Of a DNA stretch of 64,000 nucleotides, positions 27,743-36,243 are shown in pieces. The stretch is from Clostridium cellulovorans 743B. Lineage in GTDB: Bacteria; Bacillota; Clostridia; Clostridiales; Clostridiaceae. Both the position numbers and the translations under genes were made by a program. The stretch's first letter is position 1. Each line of letters opens with the position of its first letter. The stretch lies in assembly GCF_000145275.1 (NCBI RefSeq), contig NC_014393.1, positions 1,674,001 through 1,738,000 of the forward strand. Direction: 5' to 3'. The notes under the pieces were generated by a model. It saw nothing but the letters and a program-made list of their open reading frames with translations. It had not been told where the DNA came from and made no database searches.

Positions 27743-29065
27743 ATGAAAAAAATAGACTTGACTGAGGGAAATGTAATTAAGGTATTAACTTCATTAGCGA
27801 TACCGATAATGGGGAGTTCATTATTACAATTTACATATAATTTAGTGGATATGTTATGGGTTGGAGGAATTGGAACTGATGCTGTTGCAAGTGTTGGGTC
27901 ATCGAGTTTTTTTGTGGGGCTTGGAAACTCTATAATTTCATTTGTAGTTATTGGAACAGGTATAAAGGTAGCTCATGCTTTAGGGAAAAAAGAAGAAATT
28001 GAAGTTAAGGAATATATAAATGCAGGACTTATATTAAACACAATAATGGGTATTATTTTAGGTGCTATTGCTATTTTTTGTGGTAGGAATCTTATAAGCT
28101 TTTTACACCTTAATAATTTACAGGTTGAAAAGGATGCGTATTATTATTTAGCATCTAGTGGACCTACTTTGTTTTTTAGTTTTTTTAATATGTTATATAC
28201 AAGGATATTATCTAGCTTTGGCAATAATAAATTGGCTTTTAACATCAACGCTGTTGGTGTGATATTGAACATTATTTTAGATCCATTATTTATATATGTT
28301 TTTAAGCTAGGGGTTTTAGGTGCATCAATAGCTACCTTGATAGCAAATATAGTGATGTTTATGTTGTATCTAATAAGATCTTCAGGAGTACTTAAATATA
28401 ACATTAATGTTAAAGTTCATTTTATCAAAATAAAAGAAATAGTATTTTTGGGAACACCAATGGCTGTACAAAGAGTCTTGTTTACTGTTATAAATATATG
28501 TCTTGCAAGAATCATTGCTATATTTGGTTCTGATGCAATTGCAGCTCAAAAAATAGGACTTCAAATTGAATCTATTGGATTTATGGTTATCGGTGGACTT
28601 CATGGAGCAGTAGCAGCTTTTACAGGACAAAATTTTGGAGCTAAAAAACATACTAGAATAAAAGATGGTTATAATTCTGCATTAAAAATAGGAATAATGT
28701 ATTCGTTATTAATGGCAGTGATATTTTTCTTCTTTAGCACACCTTTTATTAAATTGTTTGTAAGAGAGCAAGAAACAATTATTATTTCAAAGGCTTATCT
28801 ACAGGTTGTAGCCTTCTCACAAATATTTAGTACAATAGAAGTTATATCAAATGGATTTTTTACTGGTATAGGTAAACCTAAAGTTTCTTCGATAATCAGT
28901 GTTATATTTACAAGTTTAAGAATTCCTATGGCCTTAATACTTATTAAGCCTTTTGGACTTACTGGTATATGGATAAGTATTTCTGTTTCAAGCATACTTA
29001 AAGGACTTGTGGCTTATTTATTATATTTAATAGAAGCTAGAAAAAATCTTTCTCAAAAGGTATAG
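27743..29065 (+). CDS. MATE-family efflux transporter
   Basis: A 440-residue multidrug and toxic-compound exporter using a Na+ or H+ gradient. Twelve hydrophobic helices are visible. The two halves each begin with the family pattern: MGSSLLQFTYNLVDMLWVG near residue 25 and GTPMAVQRVLFTVINICLA near residue 235. RFAM-like loops GLQIESIGFMVIGGLHGAVA and FTGQNFGAKK are typical. AAGGGGAGA precedes the ATG. The substrate cannot be predicted. Confidence 0.92.
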   Translation: MKKIDLTEGNVIKVLTSLAIPIMGSSLLQFTYNLVDMLWVGGIGTDAVASVGSSSFFVGLGNSIISFVVIGTGIKVAHALGKKEEIEVKEYINAGLILNTIMGIILGAIAIFCGRNLISFLHLNNLQVEKDAYYYLASSGPTLFFSFFNMLYTRILSSFGNNKLAFNINAVGVILNIILDPLFIYVFKLGVLGASIATLIANIVMFMLYLIRSSGVLKYNINVKVHFIKIKEIVFLGTPMAVQRVLFTVINICLARIIAIFGSDAIAAQKIGLQIESIGFMVIGGLHGAVAAFTGQNFGAKKHTRIKDGYNSALKIGIMYSLLMAVIFFFFSTPFIKLFVREQETIIISKAYLQVVAFSQIFSTIEVISNGFFTGIGKPKVSSIISVIFTSLRIPMALILIKPFGLTGIWISISVSSILKGLVAYLLYLIEARKNLSQKV

Positions 29066-29210
29066 GTATAACAATAAGGTAACTTAATTGGTTTATTACT
29101 AAAGGTTTCTCTTAAGATGTAAAGAGTTAGATTAAGGAATCTACAGAAATTTGACTTAAGAAAATAATTGAGTGATAATTAACTTATATAAAATTTGGAG
29201 GATGATGTAA

Positions 29211-29651
29211 ATGTTAAAGGATACAATTAAAAATGATATGGTAAAAGCCATGAAAGAAAAGAATAAAGTTATATTGACTGCTATTAGAACTCTAAATGCG
29301 GATATAAAATATAAAGAATTAGATTTAAAAAAAGAACTTGAAGATATAGAAGTTATAGGAGTAATTGAAAAAACTATAAAGCAATTAAAAGAAACTTTAG
29401 AGTTTGCTGTTCAAGCTAATGATGAAACTACAATAAATGAAACAAAAACTGTTATCGAATTCTTTACAGGATATATGCCAAAACAGTTGACTGATGAAGA
29501 AGCTAAAAAGGTAATCGAAGATACATTAAAAGAAAATTCAATAGAATCAAAGGCTGATATGGGAAAAGCCATGCAAATTGTTATGGCGAAGTTAAAGGGA
29601 CAATATGAAGGAAAGAAGATAAGTGGTATTGTTTCACAAATCTTAAAATAA
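29211..29651 (+). CDS. GatB/YqeY domain protein
   Basis: A 146-residue protein of the YqeY family, related to the C-terminal tRNA-binding tail of GatB. Features are DMVKAMKEKNKVILTAIRTL at the start, an EEIIEKTIKQLKE-like helix, FFTGYMPKQLTDEEAKKVI near residue 85 and MGKAMQIVMAKLKGQYEGK near 115. The family probably binds tRNA, but no reaction has been assigned. GGAGG lies nine bases before the ATG. Confidence 0.92.
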   Translation: MLKDTIKNDMVKAMKEKNKVILTAIRTLNADIKYKELDLKKELEDIEVIGVIEKTIKQLKETLEFAVQANDETTINETKTVIEFFTGYMPKQLTDEEAKKVIEDTLKENSIESKADMGKAMQIVMAKLKGQYEGKKISGIVSQILK

Positions 29652-29745
29652 CATCTCTGGAAATATATTTATATAGAAGAACATTGATGTAAAATGTATA
29701 TATAGCTTTACGTTAAAAGAATGTGAAGAAAAAGATATTTTTTTG

Positions 29746-29774
29746 TTGACATAAGTAGAAGATTAAGATAGTAT
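29746..29774 (+). promoter_or_regulatory. Promoter of the xpt leader
   Basis: TTGACA (29746-29751), 17 bases, TAGTAT (29769-29774). The riboswitch begins about 45 bases after the likely start. Confidence 0.75.
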
Positions 29775-29825
29775 ACTGATAGAGGACAAAACACGAACGA
29801 TAGACACAAAAGATAAAGATAATAT

Positions 29826-29903
29826 TTGGCTCATATAACCTTGATAATATGGTTCAGGGGTTTCTATCAGATTGCCGTAAATAATCTGACTATGGGTATA
29901 ACG
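29826..29903 (+). promoter_or_regulatory. Guanine-class purine riboswitch
   Basis: The aptamer core is clear: CTCATATAA, P2 CCTTGA/TCAGGG with loop TAATATGG, TTTCTA joining strand, P3 CAGATTG/AATCTG with loop CCGTAAA, then TGACTATGGG. The specificity base is C (GACTATG), which pairs with guanine or hypoxanthine; adenine switches have U there. The P1 helix is short and partly G-U. The gene order (xpt downstream) agrees with repression by guanine. Confidence 0.92.
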
Positions 29904-29956
29904 GGTATTTTTACGATGCATATTTTTCATATGCGTAATATAAATTAAGTTATATT

Positions 29957-29985
29957 CCTAGGTTAGTTTTAACCTAGGTTTTTTT
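29957..29985 (+). terminator. Riboswitch-controlled terminator before xpt
   Basis: CCTAGGTTA and TAACCTAGG form a perfect 9-bp stem around GTTT, followed by seven T. It is the expression platform of the guanine riboswitch: ligand binding is expected to favour this stem and stop transcription. Confidence 0.9.
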
Positions 29986-30013
29986 GTGCCAAAAATTTGT
30001 AGAGGTGAATAAT

Positions 30014-30589
30014 TTGAAATTACTTAAGGACAAGATTTTGAATGAAGGTAAAGTGATAGACGGAAAAATATTAAAAGTAGACTCCTTCTTAAATCATCAA
30101 ATGGATGTACGATTGTTTAATGAAATTGGTAAGGAATTTAGAGAAAGATTTTCAAACGACGTTGTAACAAAGATAGTAACAATAGAAGCTTCAGGCATTG
30201 GAATTGCTTGTATGGCAGCTGAACATTTTGGAAATGTTCCAGTAGTATTTGCAAAAAAAACTCTTGGAGCCAACATTGTAGATGAGACCTATAGTTCAGA
30301 TGTTCATTCTTTTACGAAGAATCAGTGCTATAAGGTTAAGATAGCGAAAAGATTTATAGACAACAGTGATAAGGTTTTGATAATTGACGATTTTCTAGCT
30401 AATGGCTGTGCCGCACTTGGACTAATTGATATTGTTAGACAAGCTGGTGCTGAAGTTGTAGGCGTAGGAATAGTAATAGAAAAAGGGTTTCAGCCAGGAA
30501 GAAAAGTTGTTGAGGAAGCTGGAGTAAGGGTTGAATCTTTAGCTATTATTGAGAAATTTGATAATGACCGAGTAATATTTAAAGAATAA
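30014..30589 (+). CDS. xpt: Xanthine phosphoribosyltransferase
   Basis: Converts xanthine and PRPP to XMP for guanine nucleotide salvage. The start is the TTG at 30014, behind AGAGGTG; the frame open from 29984 lies in the terminator U-tract. This gives 191 residues, the normal size. Features are ILKVDSFLNHQMDV near residue 20, TIEASGIGIACMAAE near 57 and the PRPP loop VLIIDDFLANGCAALGL near 120. It is the first gene of the riboswitch-controlled unit and is 60 bases from the nucleoside-binding lipoprotein gene. Confidence 0.95.
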   Translation: MKLLKDKILNEGKVIDGKILKVDSFLNHQMDVRLFNEIGKEFRERFSNDVVTKIVTIEASGIGIACMAAEHFGNVPVVFAKKTLGANIVDETYSSDVHSFTKNQCYKVKIAKRFIDNSDKVLIIDDFLANGCAALGLIDIVRQAGAEVVGVGIVIEKGFQPGRKVVEEAGVRVESLAIIEKFDNDRVIFKE

Positions 30590-30649
30590 TTGAATAAAAA
30601 ATAATAAAAATTCAAATATAAATTTTCGTTATTCAATGGAGGAGCTAAA

Positions 30650-31759
30650 ATGAAAAAAAGTTTAAAAAAGTTAGTAGGATTAGTATTAACAGGTGCGTTA
30701 GTGTTAACTGGCTGTAGCACTGGCGAGACGAAGACAAGTAAGAGTGCAGACGGTAAATTAGCAGCTAGTGATATTAAGGTAGGATTTATCTATGTTGGAC
30801 CAGTAGGCGATGGTGGGTTTACATATTCCCATGATCAAGGAAGAAAATATCTTGAAGAAAAAACAAGTGTGAAAACTGTAATCAAGGAAAGTGTTCCAGA
30901 AGATAAAGCCGAAGTTGAAAAAGTTTGTGAAACTATGATAGAAGAAGGTTGTAATGTTATAGTTGGAACAAGCTTTGGATTCCAAGAAGGCTTAATAGCA
31001 GCTGCAGAAGAACATAAGGATGTTAAATTCCTTCATTGTTCGGGTTATGAAACAAGAGATAATTTAGGACAATACTTTGGTAAAATAGAAGAAATGAGAT
31101 ACTTATCAGGTATAGTTGCTGGTATGAAAACTAAATCAAACGTTATAGGATACGTTGGTGCTATGCCAATTCCTGAAGTTATAAGAGGAATTAATGCATT
31201 TACTTTAGGCGCACAATCAGTAAATCCAAATGTTAAAGTTAAAGTTACATGGACAAAAACTTGGTATGATCCAAGTTTAGAAAAAGAAGCAGCAATAGCT
31301 TTAATAGATGCTGGTGCTGATGTAATAACGCAACATCAAGATACAGCAGGACCACAACAAGCTGCTGAAGAAAGAGGCGTATTCTCAATAGGATACAACA
31401 CAGATATGAGCAAAGTTGCACCAAAAGCTAATATGACATCAGCTATTTGGAATTGGGGTCCATATTATGTTGATCAAATAAATGCTATCATCAATGGAAC
31501 TTGGAAATCAACTCAATATTGGGGAAATGAAATAGTTGATTTAGCACCCCTTACTGCTAATGCTCCAGAAGGTGCAAAAGCAAAGGTTGATACTGCTCGT
31601 GAAGATATAAAATCAGGAAAATTAAAGGTATTTACTGGTCCATTGAAGGATCAAGATGGTAAAGTAAAGATTGAAGCTGGTAAGGCAATGTCAGACGATG
31701 AAGTTTGGAATATGGATTGGTTTATACAAGGAGTAGAAGGAACTATTCCTAAGAATTAA
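30650..31759 (+). CDS. nupN: BMP-family nucleoside-binding lipoprotein
   Basis: Solute-binding component of an ABC importer for purine nucleosides, anchored outside the membrane. The signal ends in the lipobox LTGC (Cys near residue 22, VLVLTGALVLTGCSTGE). The rest is the PF02608-type periplasmic-binding fold (IKVGFIYVGPVGDGGFTYSH, MKTKSNVIGYVGAMPIPEV, DVITQHQDTAGPQQAAEERG). Close relatives bind guanosine, inosine or adenosine. Its place behind the guanine riboswitch and xpt supports purine uptake. GGAGGAG precedes the ATG. The NupN name is by analogy with Bacillus. Confidence 0.9.
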   Translation: MKKSLKKLVGLVLTGALVLTGCSTGETKTSKSADGKLAASDIKVGFIYVGPVGDGGFTYSHDQGRKYLEEKTSVKTVIKESVPEDKAEVEKVCETMIEEGCNVIVGTSFGFQEGLIAAAEEHKDVKFLHCSGYETRDNLGQYFGKIEEMRYLSGIVAGMKTKSNVIGYVGAMPIPEVIRGINAFTLGAQSVNPNVKVKVTWTKTWYDPSLEKEAAIALIDAGADVITQHQDTAGPQQAAEERGVFSIGYNTDMSKVAPKANMTSAIWNWGPYYVDQINAIINGTWKSTQYWGNEIVDLAPLTANAPEGAKAKVDTAREDIKSGKLKVFTGPLKDQDGKVKIEAGKAMSDDEVWNMDWFIQGVEGTIPKN

Positions 31760-31771
31760 TAAAATGATAAA

Positions 31772-31803
31772 AGGAACTGAGGGCTTTTGCCTTCAGTTCT
31801 TAT
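31772..31803 (+). terminator. Intercistronic hairpin in the nucleoside importer operon
   Basis: 13 base pairs (two G-U) around TTTT, 31772-31784 with 31789-31801, followed by a poor U-tract (TTATTC). It probably trims or partly terminates transcripts, leaving more binding protein than membrane components. Confidence 0.6.
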
Positions 31804-32000
31804 TCATAGATATATGTTTAAATAAAATTACTACAAGAGTAGTTTGGTATAGGTTGTTTTGAAAAGTATACGAAATAAATATATTATAGTGTTAGGATTT
31901 TGGGCATCTTTAAATGAATAAATGGTCAGTATTAAATGTGACTTCTTATTCAATTTTAGGTGCTTTATTGATGAAAATAAGCACATATCAGGAGGAAATA

Positions 32001-33533
32001 ATGAATAGCAAGCAAGCTTTTATTAAGATGACAAATATAAAAAAGATATTTGGTAATGTCGTAGCCAGCGATGATGTAAACTTATCTATAGAATCAGGAG
32101 AAATTCATGCTTTGCTTGGAGAAAATGGAGCAGGTAAGAGTACATTGATTAATATTCTTTCAGGAGTATATACACCAGATGCGGGAGAAATATTTATAAA
32201 AGGTGTAAAGACTAAGTTTTCTTCTCCTAAAGATGCTATAAAAGCTGGGGTTGGGACGATATATCAACACTTTAAATTAGTTGATGCTCTTACAGCAAGA
32301 GAAAATATATTATTAGGACAAAAACATGGACTTTTCAGCTCTAAAAAAGATACAGAAAAAAAGATTAATGAGATAAAAGAAAAGTTTTCAATTACCGTTG
32401 ATTTAGATAAATACGTTGCAGATATGACTGTTGGTGAGAAGCAGTATCTTGAAGTACTTAAGGTTTTATATAGAGGTGCAGAGCTGTTAATTCTAGACGA
32501 ACCAACTTCTGTATTTACACCACAGGAAACAGAAAAACTCTTTGAAATAATGAGAAACTTAAAAAATCAAGGAAAGGCAGTTATTTTTATTACTCATAAA
32601 ATGGACGAAGTTATGAGTATATGCGACAAAATCACTGTTCTTAGAAAAGGGAAAACTATAGAAACTATAAATAAAGCTGAAACAAATTCTAAGGAATTGA
32701 CTGATTTAATGGTTGGGCGAGAAGTGGACTTATCTATAGAAAGAATAGAGATGAAACCAGGCAAAACGATGTTATGTGTGAAAAATCTAGTAGTAGAAAA
32801 TGATGAAAAGGTTGAGGTTTTAAAGAATATATCCTTTGATATAAAAGCTGGAGAAATACTAGGGGTAGCTGGTATAGCTGGTTGTGGACAAAAAGAATTA
32901 TGCGAAGTTGTGTCAGGAATAATCAAAAGTAAAAGTGGAAGAATCTTTTTTGAAGATGAAGATATTACAGACAAGAATGCTAGGTACTATATAGATAAAG
33001 GTATAAGTATGAGTTTTATTCCTGAGGATAGATTAGGAATGGGACTTGTTGCATCCATGGATATGGTAGATAATGTTCTGTTAAAATCCTACTACAAGAA
33101 TAAAGGCATGCTTATAAATAGAAAGCCTGCTGTAGAACTTTCTAAGGAATTAGTTAAAAGATTAGAAATAAAAACTCCAAGTATAAGTTATCCTATAAGA
33201 TATCTTTCTGGTGGTAATATACAAAAGATACTTTTAGGCCGTGAGTTAAGTACTAGTCCAAAGGTGCTAATAATGGCTTATCCTGTTAGAGGGCTTGATG
33301 TTAATACTTGTTACACTATATATGATTTAGTTAATGAAGAAAAGAAAAAAGGCAATGCAGTACTTTTTGTTGGTGAAGATTTAGATGTATTAATGGAGCT
33401 TGCTGACAGAATTATGGTTATATGTGCTGGAGAAGTTAGTGGAACTATAAAAGCAGAGGATGCTACAAAGGAAAAACTAGGACTGATGATGGTTGGTCAA
33501 AGGCTAGAAGAGGAGGATAAGAAAATTGATTAG
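32001..33533 (+). CDS. nupO: Nucleoside ABC importer, ATP-binding protein
   Basis: A 510-residue fusion of two ABC domains, the sugar/nucleoside importer type. The first domain has Walker A GENGAGKST (about 42-50), a divergent signature (MTVGEKQYLEVL) and Walker B ELLILDEPTSVFTP. The second has a degenerate Walker A (GIAGCGQKEL), signature LSGGNIQK and VLIMAYPVRGLDV. Only one competent site is therefore expected, as usual in this group. The ATG at 32001 is chosen because AGGAGG is six bases before it; the frame extends to 31914 without a ribosome site. Confidence 0.93.
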   Translation: MNSKQAFIKMTNIKKIFGNVVASDDVNLSIESGEIHALLGENGAGKSTLINILSGVYTPDAGEIFIKGVKTKFSSPKDAIKAGVGTIYQHFKLVDALTARENILLGQKHGLFSSKKDTEKKINEIKEKFSITVDLDKYVADMTVGEKQYLEVLKVLYRGAELLILDEPTSVFTPQETEKLFEIMRNLKNQGKAVIFITHKMDEVMSICDKITVLRKGKTIETINKAETNSKELTDLMVGREVDLSIERIEMKPGKTMLCVKNLVVENDEKVEVLKNISFDIKAGEILGVAGIAGCGQKELCEVVSGIIKSKSGRIFFEDEDITDKNARYYIDKGISMSFIPEDRLGMGLVASMDMVDNVLLKSYYKNKGMLINRKPAVELSKELVKRLEIKTPSISYPIRYLSGGNIQKILLGRELSTSPKVLIMAYPVRGLDVNTCYTIYDLVNEEKKKGNAVLFVGEDLDVLMELADRIMVICAGEVSGTIKAEDATKEKLGLMMVGQRLEEEDKKID

Positions 33534-34602
33534 GTTTATAAAAAGAGAGGATATAAAAAAAGGTACAGAATTAAAGATAAGAGCTGTAGCAATTATATTA
33601 GCACTTCTATTAGCGGCGATCTTCTTAATCTTCTTAAACTTTAATCCAATTAGTGTTTTTGCGGCGATGTTTAAGGGAGCATTTGGATCACCACGTAGAA
33701 TTGGAGAAACAATAGAAAAAGCAATCCCAATTTTGATTGCAGCTTTGGGTTGTGGTGTAGCCTTTAAAATGAAGTATTGGAATATTGGAGGAGAAGGACA
33801 AATCCTTATGGGAGCAGTAGGGGCAACATTTTTTGCTCTTAACTTTTCAAACCTTCCAAGTATAATTCTTATACCAATCATGATGCTTGCTGGTATTCTT
33901 TGCGGTGGCTTATGGGCTTTAATTACAGGTGTTTTGAAGGTAAGGTTTAATACAAATGAAACTATTATGACACTTATGATGAATTATGTTGCTTTAAAGC
34001 TTGTAACATATCTTCAATTCCAGCGTTGGAAGGATCCATCTGCAAAGGGTATGCCTAAAATCGCTAGTTTTGAGAAAAGTGCTATACTTCCAGAAGTCTT
34101 TGGTATTCACATTGGTTGGATAATAGCAGTAGGGTTAGTAGTGGCGTATTATTTCTTTATGAAGCATAGTAAAAAAGGTTATGAGATAGCTGTTTTAGGA
34201 GAAAGTGAAAATACAGCTAAGTATGCGGGTATAAATATAACTAAAACAGTACTTTTTGCAGTGTTTTTAAGTGGAGCTATTTGTGGTATTGCAGGGGTAA
34301 TTCAAGCATCAGCAGTATCTCAAACCTTATCAACACAAGTAACTGGAAATGCTGGAAATACAGCAATTATTGTATCGTGGCTTGCAAATTTAAGTGGACC
34401 AGTGATAGTAGTTGCTTCAATCTTATTTGCTGCTTTAGTTGAAGGTGGTTCTTATATTCAAACTGCTTTTGGAATTCCTGATGCAGCTGCATCTGTTATA
34501 CAAGCACTTATTTTATTTTTCGTTTTAGGAAGTGAATTCTTTGCTCGGTATAAGTTAGTATTTACTAAAAAACAACAATTAAAAGAGGAGGTAGCAAAAT
34601 AA
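33526..34602 (+). CDS. nupP: Nucleoside ABC importer, permease 1
   Basis: A 358-residue integral membrane permease of the BPD_transp_2 type, with about ten helices. The family loop GYEIAVLGESENTAKYAGI near residue 220 contacts the ATPase. It starts at TTG behind GAGGAGG and overlaps the ATPase gene by eight bases. Its last stop overlaps the next start by one base (TAATG), so translation is coupled across the operon. Confidence 0.93.
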   Translation: MIRFIKREDIKKGTELKIRAVAIILALLLAAIFLIFLNFNPISVFAAMFKGAFGSPRRIGETIEKAIPILIAALGCGVAFKMKYWNIGGEGQILMGAVGATFFALNFSNLPSIILIPIMMLAGILCGGLWALITGVLKVRFNTNETIMTLMMNYVALKLVTYLQFQRWKDPSAKGMPKIASFEKSAILPEVFGIHIGWIIAVGLVVAYYFFMKHSKKGYEIAVLGESENTAKYAGINITKTVLFAVFLSGAICGIAGVIQASAVSQTLSTQVTGNAGNTAIIVSWLANLSGPVIVVASILFAALVEGGSYIQTAFGIPDAAASVIQALILFFVLGSEFFARYKLVFTKKQQLKEEVAK

Positions 34603-35528
34603 TGGATTGGATAGCATTTTTAACTCAAGCAGTAGTAGCAGCGACTCCATTGTTATTTGCAACCCTTGGTGAGATAATAACAGAGAAGTCTGGACACTTA
34701 AATTTAGGTGTTGAAGGTATGATGCTCATGGGGGCAGTTACTGGCTTTATAGTAGGATTTAAAACTGAAAGTGCAACTCTTGCAGTTGTTGCTGCCATGG
34801 TTGCAGGAATGTTAGGAGCTTTGATTTATGCATTCTTAACTGTATCCTTAAGAGCAAATCAAACGGTAACAGGACTAACATTAACAATATTCGGAGCTGG
34901 TTTCTCAAGCCTTCTTGGAAAAAATGTAGTAGGTCAAGCGGTTCCAGATAAGGTTAAAGAAGTTTTCGCTATTAAAGAAATTCCTTTATTATCTGATATA
35001 CCTTTTATCGGTGATATTTTCTTTAAGCAAGGTACATTGGTATACTTAGGGTATTTATTTGCTATTGGTTTAGCTATATATCTATACAAGACTTCAAAGG
35101 GTTTAAACTTAAGAGCAGTAGGTGAAAATCCAGCAGCAGCAGATGCTTCTAGTATAAATGTTAAGTTATATAAGTATGTTCATATAGCTTTAGGTGGAGC
35201 TTTATGTGGCCTTGGTGGGGCATATTTATCTTTAGTGTCTGTTCCTGCTTGGCAAGATAATATAACTGCGGGAAAAGGGTGGATTGCTGTAGCGTTAGTT
35301 ATATTTGCATCTTGGAATCCTCTAAAGGCTATATTTGGAGCGATTTTCTTTGGTGGACTTGATATAATAGCATTTAGAATAACAAATGAATTTATTTCTC
35401 CATACTTCTTAGCAGCAGTACCATATATCGCAACAATGATTATTCTTGTATTTATTTCAGCTAGAAAATCTAGAAAAAATGCACCACCTAAGAGTTTAGG
35501 TTTATCATATTTCAGAGAAGAAAGGTGA
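34602..35528 (+). CDS. nupQ: Nucleoside ABC importer, permease 2
   Basis: A 308-residue second permease, shorter than its partner as usual for this family. It has the EITEKSGHLNLGVEGMMLMG block near residue 25 and the coupling loop GLNLRAVGENPAAADASSI near 170. Together with the lipoprotein, ATPase and first permease it makes a complete importer. The start codon shares its A with the preceding TAA. Confidence 0.93.
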   Translation: MDWIAFLTQAVVAATPLLFATLGEIITEKSGHLNLGVEGMMLMGAVTGFIVGFKTESATLAVVAAMVAGMLGALIYAFLTVSLRANQTVTGLTLTIFGAGFSSLLGKNVVGQAVPDKVKEVFAIKEIPLLSDIPFIGDIFFKQGTLVYLGYLFAIGLAIYLYKTSKGLNLRAVGENPAAADASSINVKLYKYVHIALGGALCGLGGAYLSLVSVPAWQDNITAGKGWIAVALVIFASWNPLKAIFGAIFFGGLDIIAFRITNEFISPYFLAAVPYIATMIILVFISARKSRKNAPPKSLGLSYFREER

Positions 35529-35986
35529 TTAATGGAGTATATATTAAAGGTTACTTCATAATTTATAAAACCTTGTGTCTATGCTAGAAACTTTATAAAT
35601 AGTCTTAATTTTGAAAGTTATATTAAGTTTTTGTATTTAAATTTGAAATGTAAGTCTGTAAAATAGAAAAATTAGTTGTAGAATACATTTATATAGGCAT
35701 TCCACAAAAGGAATGTCTATATAAATTACAGAACATTTGAAAATCCCCCCTTATAATTCCTAATTAGTAGTCTATAAAATATTTAAATTGCAATTATATA
35801 TGTATTAAAAACATATGAATAATGAGATTATTAAAGATATAAAGTAATAAGTTTAAATATTCACCTGAAATGTGGCGAAATGATAAAATATCAATTAAAC
35901 AGCTCATAAGATTAAAAATATTCACTGTAATAATTAATTTTATATTAAACTATCATATAAATATCGAAAAATATGATAAATTAATA
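35529..35986. other. Intergenic region after the nucleoside importer
   Basis: 458 bases of AT-rich DNA. The only structure seen is the hairpin at 35688-35725; no gene was found. Confidence 0.5.
35688..35725 (+). terminator. Hairpin ending the nucleoside importer operon
   Basis: TTTATATAGGCATTCC pairs with GGAATGTCTATATAAA (16 bp, one G-U) around ACAAAA. There is no U-run, so the terminator call is tentative. Confidence 0.55.
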
Positions 35987-36015
35987 TTGACATGTAGAAA
36001 CTATACAATTATAAT
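35987..36015 (+). promoter_or_regulatory. Consensus promoter of the amt leader
   Basis: TTGACA (35987-35992), 17 bases, TATAAT (36010-36015). Both hexamers are perfect consensus. The predicted leader before amt is about 220 bases. Confidence 0.88.
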
Positions 36016-36050
36016 TAAAAAGGTGTTCAGGTGAATTACAAATAATTATA

Positions 36051-36128
36051 GGAAACAACGGCGTTTTCAATCCTAAGGAAGTTATATTAAAAGATAGGTA
36101 CCTTCTTTAGTAATGAATGCGCTTTTTT
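36051..36128 (+). promoter_or_regulatory. Antitermination switch in the amt leader (ANTAR-like)
   Basis: Two mutually exclusive structures can be drawn. (1) A 6-bp hairpin GGAAAC/GTTTTC (36051-36068) with hexaloop AACGGC, which has A at position 1 and G at position 4, the pattern bound by ANTAR-domain antiterminators. (2) A terminator in which GCGTTTTCA (36061-36069) pairs with TGAATGCGC (36114-36122) and CTAAGGAAG (36073-36081) with CTTCTTTAG (36102-36110), followed by TTTTTT. Forming the hexaloop hairpin removes one arm of the terminator. ANTAR control of nitrogen genes is known in clostridia. The usual second A1/G4 hairpin upstream is not clear here; only a tetraloop stem at about 36022-36039 is seen. 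Confidence 0.65.
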
Positions 36129-36243
36129 GATTTTTATCATTATTCAGTTCTAGGATGAATAGGAGCTCAATTTACTGGAACTATACTTATGAACCAGATT
36201 AACAGTAACTACAATTTTAAATTATTCAAGGGGGAATAAAAAG

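Noticed and set aside
36022..36039. Stem GTGTTC/GAATTAC as the first ANTAR hairpin
   Set aside because: The loop is AGGT, four bases, and the stem has a bulge. It does not show the A1/G4 hexaloop, so only the second hairpin is claimed.
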